A stretch of DNA of 14,225 nt. It comes from CAYUCJ01 sp049282265. GTDB lineage: Bacteria > Desulfobacterota > DSM-4660 > Desulfatiglandales > Desulfatiglandaceae. Location of the stretch: contig JBAPTR010000167.1 of assembly GCA_049282265.1 (NCBI GenBank), positions 1 through 14,225 of the forward strand. Direction: 5' to 3'. Under the pieces are notes generated by a model. The model saw nothing but the letters and a program-made list of their open reading frames with translations, ran no database searches and was not told the DNA's origin. Below are positions 9,710 through 14,106 of this stretch, piece after piece (position 1 is the first letter of the stretch; every line of letters begins with the position of its first letter). The translations under genes were made by a program, and so were the position numbers.

Positions 9710-9748
9710 CCGGGGTCTACCTTCCACCAAAATCACGGCAGACCCCGG
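9710..9748 (-). promoter_or_regulatory. Strong hairpin just downstream of rplL; possible attenuator or processing site
   Basis: CCGGGGTCT at 9710-9718 and AGACCCCGG at 9740-9748 are perfect nine-base inverted repeats with a 21-base loop, starting 12 bases after the rplL stop. In the transcript the 3' arm is followed by UGGCUUUACUC, with no run of U, so it is not a standard intrinsic terminator. The position matches the rplL-rpoB attenuation and processing region known in E. coli. Confidence 0.55.
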
Positions 9749-9760
9749 AGTCCAATAGCA

Positions 9761-10144
9761 TTACTTGATCTCTACACTCGCCCCGACTTCCTCAAGCTGT
9801 GTCTTTATCCCCTCGGCTTCGTCTTTGGGGACGGCCTCTTTCACAGGGCCGGGCGCACCATCCACAACGGCCTTGGCCTCTTTCAGGCCCAGACCGGTAA
9901 TGGATCGAACGACCTTGATGACCTGGATCTTCTTGTCCCCGATAGAGGTCAAAATGACATCAAACTCGGTCTGTTCAGCCACTTCCTCCTGGGCTTGGGC
10001 AGCCGGAGCGGCGGCCATGGCCATCGGGGCCGCAGCGCTCACGCCGAACTTCTCTTCCAGTTCCTTCACCAGCTCGGAAAGTTCTAGAACCGTCATACCC
10101 GCAATATATTCAATGACATCTTCTTTGCTTATTTTCGCTGCCAT
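9761..10144 (-). CDS. rplL: 50S ribosomal protein L7/L12
   Basis: L7/L12 forms dimers on L10 in the ribosomal stalk and recruits and activates the translational GTPases. The 127-residue product shows the N-terminal dimerisation domain (VIEYIAGMTVLELSELVKELEEKFGV), an Ala-rich hinge at about 36-58, and the C-terminal factor-binding domain (TEFDVILTSIGDKKIQVIKVVRSITGLGLKEAK onward). It starts with ATG at 10144. The nearest Shine-Dalgarno (GGGAGG, complement of 10158-10163) is 13 bases away, which is longer than usual. An out-of-frame ATG at 10154 is closer but opens only a 14-codon frame. It lies 39 bp after rplJ, as expected for the L10-(L12) pair. Confidence 0.98.
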   Translation of the reverse strand: MAAKISKEDVIEYIAGMTVLELSELVKELEEKFGVSAAAPMAMAAAPAAQAQEEVAEQTEFDVILTSIGDKKIQVIKVVRSITGLGLKEAKAVVDGAPGPVKEAVPKDEAEGIKTQLEEVGASVEIK

Positions 10145-10183
10145 AATTCTTCATTTACCTCCCTTAATACCTCATCATAAGAT

Positions 10184-10708
10184 TTAGCTTTGTTCTGATT
10201 TCTGTTGTCTGATTGCTTCCAGAACATTCAAGATCTGGGCGACAGCTCCATTGAGGACCCGCACAAACGCACCGGAAACGCCCTGCATTGCAGACAGAAC
10301 CTGGGCAAGAAGGACCTCCCGGTCCGGCAAAGCAGACAGGCGCTTGATCCCGGCTTCATCAACGCTCTTACCGGAAAGCTGGCCGCACTTGATCTTGAGC
10401 TGGCTGAACTGCTTGGCAAATTCCACAAGCGCCTTGGCCGGGGCCACGACATCATCGTAGGTAATGGCGAGTGCAGTAGGGCCGACCATCTGATCCCGTA
10501 TGATTCCGGTTTCCGTATCCTCGCATGCAATTTTCAGCAATCTATTCTTGACAACCTGGAATTCTGTCTCGGCCTTTCTGAGTTCCCCTCGCAGGCGATT
10601 GATGCTTTCCACATCCAGACCCTGGTAATCAACCAAAAAGGTCGCAGCAGCCCTTTTCAGGCGTTCACTCAAATCAGCCACAAATTTTTCTTTTTCAGAT
10701 TTCTTCAA
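10184..10708 (-). CDS. rplJ: 50S ribosomal protein L10
   Basis: L10 anchors L7/L12 dimers to 23S rRNA at the stalk base. The product of 174 residues has the typical N-terminus (KEKFVADLSERLKRAAATFLVDYQGLDVESINRLRGELRKA) and a C-terminal helix (VRVLNGAVAQILNVLEAIRQQ) that carries the L12-binding sites. The start codon is TTG at 10708-10706, with an excellent AGGAGGTGA seven bases upstream. The only nearby upstream ATG (minus strand, within CAAATGGAGAGG) is out of frame and stops at once, so TTG is well supported. L10, as a complex with L12, represses its own mRNA in several bacteria, and a matching leader RNA lies upstream at 10844-10936. Confidence 0.97.
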   Translation of the reverse strand: MKKSEKEKFVADLSERLKRAAATFLVDYQGLDVESINRLRGELRKAETEFQVVKNRLLKIACEDTETGIIRDQMVGPTALAITYDDVVAPAKALVEFAKQFSQLKIKCGQLSGKSVDEAGIKRLSALPDREVLLAQVLSAMQGVSGAFVRVLNGAVAQILNVLEAIRQQKSEQS

Positions 10709-10712
10709 AGAT

Positions 10713-10721
10713 TCACCTCCT
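10713..10721 (-). promoter_or_regulatory. Shine-Dalgarno fixing the TTG start of rplJ
   Basis: AGGAGGTGA (complement of 10713-10721) is a near-perfect match to the 16S rRNA 3' end and is correctly spaced for the TTG at 10708. A strong ribosome binding site combined with a weak initiator suggests translation set for repression by the leader RNA. Confidence 0.8.
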
Positions 10722-10843
10722 CTCCATTTGACGTTTTATCATGTCAAAGGCAGAGGTTAAGCAGTATGATAATAGGATGGAAATTGACAGACCACTGACC
10801 TGAACAACTTCTGACGTGTATCTATATTCATAAGGCTTTCCCT

Positions 10844-10936
10844 GGTCTCGGCAGGCAGATCATCTTTAAGCCCCGCAGGGATGGATCGTTTTCAAACTCC
10901 ATACCCATCCTTACCAGACACCTACTGTCTTTGACC
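10844..10936 (-). promoter_or_regulatory. Ribosomal protein L10 leader RNA (autoregulatory)
   Basis: In the minus-strand RNA, GGUC (complement of 10933-10936) pairs with GACC (10844-10847). Inside it, AAAGACAGUAGG faces CCUGCCGA: GUAGG pairs with CCUGC and leaves the unpaired A-rich and GA bases of a kink-turn. An internal hairpin GGAUGG/CCAUCC (10879-10884 with 10905-10910) lies between. The AGACAGUAGGUG ... CCUGCCGAG pattern is how I recognise the L10-binding leader of rplJ mRNAs (Rfam-type L10 leader). The known mechanism is that L10-L12 binds this RNA and blocks translation of rplJL. It ends about 136 bases before the rplJ start. No covariance model could be run. Confidence 0.75.
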
Positions 10937-10953
10937 CCAACTTTGATGTAATC

Positions 10954-10981
10954 GTAAAAAGTCCGTCCTTGGACTTTTTAC
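10954..10981. terminator. Terminator-like hairpin with flanking A and T tracts
   Basis: GTAAAAAGTCC (10954-10964) and GGACTTTTTAC (10971-10981) are perfect 11-base inverted repeats with a six-base loop. Either strand would give a short GC stem (GUCC/GGAC) flanked by A5 and U5, as in a bidirectional intrinsic terminator. On the minus strand it lies 18 bases before the L10 leader and so could reduce read-through from rplA into rplJ. The GC part is only four pairs, so full termination is doubtful. Confidence 0.4.
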
Positions 10982-11018
10982 TGACGGAAACCGAAAAGCG
11001 TGGTTTTCGTTTACCTTA

Positions 11019-11053
11019 CAAATCAACGGGCTAAACGGCAGCCCTTTGATTTG
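11019..11053. repeat. 14-base inverted repeat hairpin within the element
   Basis: CAAATCAACGGGCT (11019-11032) and AGCCCTTTGATTTG (11040-11053) are inverted repeats with one mismatch and a seven-base loop. A smaller hairpin, CGAAAA/TTTTCG, precedes it at 10992-11009. Confidence 0.6.
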
Positions 11054-11095
11054 CGTGCCCGTCCATGGGCACGTTGATGACTTCCAACGAAGTCA
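11054..11095. repeat. Two adjacent perfect hairpins within the element
   Basis: CGTGCCC (11054-11060) pairs with GGGCACG (11067-11073). Immediately after it, TGACTTC (11078-11084) pairs with GAAGTCA (11089-11095) around a CAAC loop. The first abuts the preceding 11019-11053 hairpin with no gap. Three consecutive stems within 77 bases imply selection or a mobile-repeat origin rather than chance. Confidence 0.6.
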
Positions 11096-11136
11096 CGACC
11101 TGCTCCTCATACCGAGCCATTTTATTTGCTGCACCA

Positions 11137-11333
11137 GGAGGAGGGCCTGAGAGTCTTTTTCAGACGCTTTCTCATAGTGCACTTGGAAACCAACACCGAC
11201 ATGGACGACTATTTGGGGTTCACTCCTATCAAACCCCACGCGCTTCTATGAATTTACGCTAAACCCCAAATCGGCGTCCATTCCCTCCGAAATGTTTAGA
11301 AAGGGTCTGAAAAAGAGTGTCAGGTTCTCCTCC
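11137..11333. repeat. Nested palindrome, core of the element
   Basis: The outer arms, 11137-11172 and 11298-11333, match as inverted repeats at 31 of 36 positions. The inner arms, 11201-11220 and 11262-11281, match at 18 of 20 (ATGGACG...ATTTGGGGTT). The central loop is 41 bases. A short palindrome TGCCGC-TC-GCGGCA lies outside at 11352-11365. The arms would form a long cruciform or RNA hairpin. Arm differences fall mostly at first and second codon positions of the open frames, so they do not look protein-driven. Confidence 0.65.
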
Positions 11334-11398
11334 ACTTCGTTGCTCATAGGCTGCCGCTCGCGGCATAAACCAGCTTTTTACAAAGTCATCAACATTCA

Positions 11399-11426
11399 GC
11401 CCAATAGCGTTCAAAAACTATTGGGC
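11399..11426 (-). other. Hairpin just downstream of rplA
   Basis: GCCCAATAG (11399-11407) and CTATTGGGC (11418-11426) are perfect nine-base inverted repeats with a ten-base loop, 21 bases after the rplA stop codon. The transcript continues UGAAUGUUG after the 3' arm, so there is no U-tract and it is not an intrinsic terminator. It may protect the rplKA mRNA 3' end from exonucleases. The rplA stop itself lies in a small palindrome, TGACA-AG-TGTCA (11439-11450). Confidence 0.5.
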
Positions 11427-11447
11427 GCTCAAATTTCCTGACAAGTG

Positions 11448-12152
11448 TCAGCTCAGAAAATCTCTTACAAAGGCTGTATCAACTTTGATTCCCGGGCCCA
11501 TGGTGCTTGAGACGGCAATCCCCCTCATGTATGTCCCTTTGCTCGATGGGGGTTTCAATCTCTGGATGGTCTCCAGGAAGGCGGCAAAATTCTGTAGAAG
11601 CTTTTCGACACCGAATGATGCTTTTCCAATAGGGGCATGCACTATTCCAGCCTTTTCGACCTTGAAGTCAATTTTTCCGGCCTTGATTTCTTTTACAGCC
11701 CTGGCTATGTCAAAGGTCACCGTGCCCAGCTTGGCATTCGGCATCATCCCCCTGGGGCCCAAAACCCTGCCCAGCTTTCCAACGGAAGCCATCATATCGG
11801 GGGTGGCGATAGCCTTGTCGAACTCCAGCCACCCCTTTTGAACTTTTTCCACCAGTTCATCAGAACCCGCAACATCCGCACCGGCTTCAAGGGCTTCCTT
11901 TTCTTTCTCCCCCTTTGCAAATACGGCCACCTTCACATCTTTGCCAATACCATTTGGCAGGACAACAGTTCCCCTGACCATCTGATCTGCATGACGCGGG
12001 TCCACGCCCAATCGGACAGCGACGTCCAGTGTCTCGTCAAACTTGGCGAATGAGGAATCGGTGATCATTTGGACGGCCTCTTCAAAGCTGTAGCTTTTCA
12101 GCTTGTCTATTTTTTCAGCAACATCTCTATATTTCTTGCCTCTTCTGCCCAT
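11448..12152 (-). CDS. rplA: 50S ribosomal protein L1
   Basis: L1 forms the mobile L1 stalk that guides deacylated tRNA out of the E site, and in many bacteria it represses its own rplKA mRNA. The product of 234 residues (MGRRGKKYRDVAEKIDKLKSYSFEEAV onward) equals the E. coli length. Signature segments include VRLGVDPRHADQMVRGTVVLPNG, GRVLGPRGMMPNAKLGTV and the C-terminal SSTMGPGIKVDT. I chose the ATG at 12152 over an in-frame GTG two codons upstream (12158): it gives the typical N-terminus, and AAGGG is nine bases from the ATG but only three from the GTG. It follows rplK by 25 bp. Downstream, the normal tight link to rplJ is broken by a 739-bp spacer. Confidence 0.97.
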   Translation of the reverse strand: MGRRGKKYRDVAEKIDKLKSYSFEEAVQMITDSSFAKFDETLDVAVRLGVDPRHADQMVRGTVVLPNGIGKDVKVAVFAKGEKEKEALEAGADVAGSDELVEKVQKGWLEFDKAIATPDMMASVGKLGRVLGPRGMMPNAKLGTVTFDIARAVKEIKAGKIDFKVEKAGIVHAPIGKASFGVEKLLQNFAAFLETIQRLKPPSSKGTYMRGIAVSSTMGPGIKVDTAFVRDFLS

Positions 12153-12177
12153 AGTCACGTACCCTTTCTACCTTCGA

Positions 12178-12600
12178 TTATGCTACCGTGATACCCATGC
12201 TTCTCGCCGTTCCCTCAATAATTCTTCCGGCATGCTCAAGATCGTGTGCATTTAGATCTTCAAACTTGATTTTTGCTATCTCTTCAATCTGTTGACGTGT
12301 CACTTCCCCCACCTTTTCCCGGTTGGGCTCGCTGGAACCCTTGGCAACCTTGGCAGCCTGTTTCAAAAGGACTGAAGCCGGCGGCGTCTTGGTAACAAAC
12401 GAAAAGGACCTGTCAGCATAGATAGTTATGACCACCGGAATAATGGTCCCCTGTTGATCCTGGGTCCGGGCATTGTATGCCTTGCAAAACTCAGCGATAT
12501 TGACTCCATGCTGCCCGAGGGCGGGTCCAATGGGGGGAGAAGGATTTGCCTGCCCCCCTTTCACTTGCAGCTTGACAGATCCGATTATTTTTTTTGCCAT
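12178..12600 (-). CDS. rplK: 50S ribosomal protein L11
   Basis: L11 binds the GTPase-associated region of 23S rRNA, works with L10-L12 in factor binding, and is needed for RelA activation in E. coli. The 140-residue product shows the N-terminal domain with the proline-rich loop PSPPIGPALGQHGVNI near 21-36 (the thiostrepton-sensitive face), TPPASVLLKQAAK, and the C-terminal RNA-binding region ending AGRIIEGTARSMGITV. The ATG at 12600 has AGAGG about six bases upstream. It is 130 bp downstream of nusG, a gap with a hairpin that may serve L1 autoregulation, and 25 bp upstream of rplA. Confidence 0.98.
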   Translation of the reverse strand: MAKKIIGSVKLQVKGGQANPSPPIGPALGQHGVNIAEFCKAYNARTQDQQGTIIPVVITIYADRSFSFVTKTPPASVLLKQAAKVAKGSSEPNREKVGEVTRQQIEEIAKIKFEDLNAHDLEHAGRIIEGTARSMGITVA

Positions 12601-12627
12601 TTGAAACCTCTTCTCTAATTAGCAACT

Positions 12628-12649
12628 GAACCGTTGATTTTGCCGGTCC
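12628..12649 (-). promoter_or_regulatory. Hairpin in the rplK leader, possible L1 binding site
   Basis: GAACCG (12628-12633) and CGGTCC (12644-12649) form a six-pair stem (one G-U in the transcript) with a ten-base loop, about 28 bases before rplK. L1 represses rplKA in E. coli by binding an rRNA-like hairpin in this leader. I could not match the asymmetric internal loop of the L1 site with certainty. A single-base-centred palindrome CGAGC-A-GCTCG at 12649-12659 lies just upstream. Confidence 0.35.
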
Positions 12650-12730
12650 GAGCAGCTCGTTGTGTCTGTGGTTGAAAAAAACCTACATAGACGCAAAATT
12701 GATGACTACTTGCGAAATCGTCAACCTTCA

Positions 12731-13261
12731 TCACATTTTGTTGACCTGAATAAATTCCAGCTCCACTGGGGTGGGCCGACCGAAAATTGTAATGAGTATT
12801 CTCAGCTTTTCTTTGTCGGGCTTAACCTCTTCGACGATACCTTGGAAATTGTTGAAGGGGCCGTCAATGACTCTCACCTCGTCTCCTTCTTCAAACTGGT
12901 ACCTCGGCTTGGGTCTGCTCACCCCCTCTTCCATTTGCAGAATAATACGTTCCGCTTCCTCATCGGGAACAGGGCTGGGTTTGACTTCCCCACCCACGAA
13001 ACCAGTTACTTTGGCCGTATTCCGAACCGTGTGCCATGTCTCATCATTCAGGTGCATCTGGACCAGGATATAACCGGGATAGAATTTTCTGGAAGAAGTC
13101 CTCTTCTGCCCCTGCCTTAACTCAACGACCTTTTCTGTGGGCACAAGGACCTTCCCGAAAAAGTCCTCCTGGGCAAGATTCCTGATTCGCTCCTCGAGGG
13201 CCATTTTTACCTTATTCTCAAACCCTGAATAGGTATGAACGATGTACCACTTAAGCTCCAC
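12731..13261 (-). CDS. nusG: Transcription elongation/antitermination factor NusG
   Basis: NusG rides on RNA polymerase, suppresses pausing, and links it to the ribosome or Rho. The product of 176 residues is close to E. coli NusG (181). The NGN domain opens with KWYIVHTYSGFENKVKMALEERI and includes RKFYPGYILVQM at about 58-69, which contacts the polymerase. The linker is followed by the KOW domain from about 124 (FEEGDEVRVIDGPFNNFQGIVEEV) to the C-terminus. The start is GTG at 13261, with GAGG eight bases upstream; an upstream ATG is out of frame. It follows secE by 49 bp, the standard secE-nusG pair. Confidence 0.97.
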   Translation of the reverse strand: MELKWYIVHTYSGFENKVKMALEERIRNLAQEDFFGKVLVPTEKVVELRQGQKRTSSRKFYPGYILVQMHLNDETWHTVRNTAKVTGFVGGEVKPSPVPDEEAERIILQMEEGVSRPKPRYQFEEGDEVRVIDGPFNNFQGIVEEVKPDKEKLRILITIFGRPTPVELEFIQVNKM

Positions 13262-13310
13262 TTCACCACCCTCATAACGTTACGGTTTAATGCTTTGATA
13301 TTGCTTAAAA

Positions 13311-13691
13311 TTATCCTACAATATTTTTAATCAATTTGATGAGTCCAAAATCCACAAGGCCAAGAAAGAGGGCACAGAAAAGCACAAACACAATGACTAC
13401 CGCTGTGGTAGCCAGCAACTCTTTGCGTGTAGGCCACTTCACCCTTTTCAGCTCCATTTTGGCCTCACGGAGAAACTGTCCGGATTTCCGAACATATTGT
13501 CCGATGGAAGCTTTTGTTTCTCCCTTCTTTTCCGTCACCTTCCGGACAGGGCTCTTTGCTGGCGACGGTTTGGAAACACTTTTGGAGGTTGAAGGGCTCT
13601 TGTCTGGACTCAATTTCTGTTTCACTCCGGCATCCTTTTGGCCGGATTTTTCGGTCTTTTTTTTCTTGGCCTTCTGGTTTTTCGTCTTCAT
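13311..13691 (-). CDS. secE: Protein translocase subunit SecE
   Basis: SecE clamps the two halves of SecY in the inner-membrane translocon. The product has 126 residues. Residues 1-60 are a Lys/Ser/Pro-rich, low-complexity cytoplasmic extension. The conserved part begins near 62 (SIGQYVRKSGQFLREAKMELKRVKWPTRKE), with the amphipathic helix and the WPTRKE motif at 86-91. One transmembrane segment follows at about 93-118 and the protein ends IKNIVG. The ATG at 13691 has GGAG four bases upstream. A longer open frame continues upstream but runs through the tRNA gene and is not coding. The single-span form is typical of most bacteria. It lies between tRNA-Trp and nusG. Confidence 0.96.
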   Translation of the reverse strand: MKTKNQKAKKKKTEKSGQKDAGVKQKLSPDKSPSTSKSVSKPSPAKSPVRKVTEKKGETKASIGQYVRKSGQFLREAKMELKRVKWPTRKELLATTAVVIVFVLFCALFLGLVDFGLIKLIKNIVG

Positions 13692-13710
13692 GTGGCTCCA
13701 GATGGGCACC

Positions 13711-13736
13711 AAAACCTGACCCGCGGCAATGTCAGG
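13711..13736 (-). terminator. Weak terminator-like or processing hairpin between tRNA-Trp and secE
   Basis: CCTGAC (13715-13720) pairs with GTCAGG (13731-13736), a perfect six-base stem with a ten-base loop. In the transcript it is followed by UUUU and then GG. It lies 24 bases after the tRNA 3' end and 19 bases before the secE start. It may partially terminate or help free the tRNA from the downstream mRNA. Confidence 0.35.
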
Positions 13737-13760
13737 CAGTGCAAAAGATTCAACATAAAA

Positions 13761-13837
13761 TGGCAGGCCAGGAGGGATTCGAACCCCCAACACCCGGATT
13801 TGGAGTCCGGTGCTCTAGCCGTTAGAGCTACTGGCCT
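13761..13837 (-). tRNA. tRNA-Trp (anticodon CCA)
   Basis: A complete cloverleaf is readable on the minus strand. The acceptor arms are AGGCCAG/CTGGCCT (seven pairs), the D stem is GCTC/GAGC, and the anticodon stem CCGGA/TCCGG carries the loop CTCCAAA with anticodon CCA (complement of 13801-13803). The T arm is GGGGG-TTCGAAT-CCCTC. The discriminator is G, and the 3' CCA is encoded (13761-13763). Total length is 77 bases. A tRNA-Trp between rpmG and secE is the conserved arrangement in many proteobacterial and related genomes, and the tRNA is presumably cut out of the polycistronic transcript. Confidence 0.97.
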
Positions 13838-13883
13838 GCATCGCTTGCGCTCATTTTTCGGGATAGCAATGAACGCAAAACCC

Positions 13884-13941
13884 AATAACCAGAACCGGTT
13901 TCAAAACGCTCCGTTTTGAAACTCGCTCACCAGAGGTTATT
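13884..13941 (-). other. Composite hairpin between rpmG and tRNA-Trp
   Basis: The outer arms AATAACC (13884-13890) and GGTTATT (13935-13941) are perfect inverted repeats, and an inner 11-base perfect pair GTTTCAAAACG (13898-13908) / CGTTTTGAAAC (13912-13922) closes on a three-base loop. The outer 5' arm in the transcript includes the tandem UAA stop codons of rpmG. There is no clear U-tract, so processing, mRNA protection or a dispersed repeat are more likely than termination. Confidence 0.5.
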
Positions 13942-14089
13942 ATTTCGTTTCCTTGTGAACCGTATGACTCCTGCAAGCAGGACAATACTTCTTGAATGCC
14001 AGTTTATCCGGTGTCTTGCGTTTATTCTTCGTTGTCGTATAGTTCCGATTCTTGCACTGTTCACAGGCTAGGGTAATGATGTCCCTCAT
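13940..14089 (-). CDS. rpmG: 50S ribosomal protein L33, zinc-binding form
   Basis: L33 is a small protein of the large subunit near the E site. The product of 49 residues (MRDIITLACEQCKNRNYTTTK, then KTPDKLAFKKYCPACRSHTV, ending HKETK) has the two CxxC pairs C9/C12 and C36/C39. That identifies the C+ zinc-ribbon form rather than the cysteine-free paralogue made under zinc limitation in some species. ATG is at 14089. GGGGAG lies 11 bases upstream, a slightly long spacing. The gene ends with tandem TAA codons. It starts 17 bp after the end of tuf, with no room for a promoter, so it should be co-transcribed with tuf. Confidence 0.96.
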   Translation of the reverse strand: MRDIITLACEQCKNRNYTTTKNKRKTPDKLAFKKYCPACRSHTVHKETK

Positions 14090-14106
14090 AGCTGGTATTT
14101 CTCCCC

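Larger units (their letters stand above)
9442..9760 (-). other. 319-bp rplL-rpoB spacer, transcribed leader of rpoB
   Basis: No convincing gene is present. Two overlapping open frames (minus strand, about 9464-9710) have no Shine-Dalgarno and unremarkable composition. The spacer carries several hairpins: a 9-bp stem just after rplL (9710-9748), CCCCG/CGGGG at 9644-9663, GCGC/GCGC around a four-base loop at 9594-9605, and the near-palindrome TCATGACATGA at 9668-9678. In E. coli the same interval, of similar length, holds a partial attenuator and an RNase III processing site that lower rpoBC relative to rplJL. A similar role here is inference. I see no convincing promoter. Confidence 0.6.
10943..11392. 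repeat. About 450-bp palindrome-rich repeat element (MITE-like) between rplA and rplJ
   Basis: The ends are imperfect terminal inverted repeats of 19 bases: TTGATGTAATCGTAAAAAG at 10943-10961, and the reverse complement of 11374-11392, TTGATGACTTTGTAAAAAG (15 of 19 identical). A third, partial copy (GTTGATGACTT) at 11073-11083 is a perfect 11-base inverted partner of 11383-11393, so the element could instead span 11073-11393. Within it are at least five hairpins and a nested palindrome. It encodes no transposase or other credible protein, and I see no clear target-site duplication. TTGATGA..T.GTAAAAAG motifs recall a dispersed repeat I associate with Desulfobacterota genomes; this is memory only. 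An alternative is a structured mRNA region peculiar to this operon. Confidence 0.55.

Noticed and set aside
9464..9710. Two overlapping 64- and 76-codon minus-strand frames between rplL and rpoB
   Set aside because: Neither has a plausible Shine-Dalgarno, they overlap in different frames, and the region is better explained as a structured mRNA spacer.
10759..10833. 24-codon minus-strand frame (MNIDTRQKLF...) after the L10 leader, as a leader peptide
   Set aside because: There is no correctly spaced Shine-Dalgarno, no run of regulatory codons, and no coupled terminator; the L10 leader already explains regulation here.
11065..11262. 65-codon plus-strand open frame in the rplA-rplJ spacer
   Set aside because: It overlaps several perfect hairpins, has no ribosome binding site, and its composition does not resemble a protein family I recognise. 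It is a by-product of the palindromic element.
11081..11347. Similar peptides read from both arms of the palindrome (EEGLRVFFRRFL on plus, EENLTLFFRPFL in a 33-codon minus frame from 11347 to 11246)
   Set aside because: The resemblance follows from the inverted-repeat DNA. Arm differences lie mostly at first and second codon positions, the plus frame has no start codon and the minus frame no Shine-Dalgarno, so there is no sign of coding constraint.
12661..12731. Promoter for rplK from TTGACG in the nusG-rplK spacer
   Set aside because: No -10 box better than three of six matches occurs at 16 to 18 bases, so I did not call it.
13692..13793. Upstream extension of the secE reading frame
   Set aside because: The extra codons run through tRNA-Trp, and the ATG at 13691 has a good Shine-Dalgarno and gives a normal SecE.
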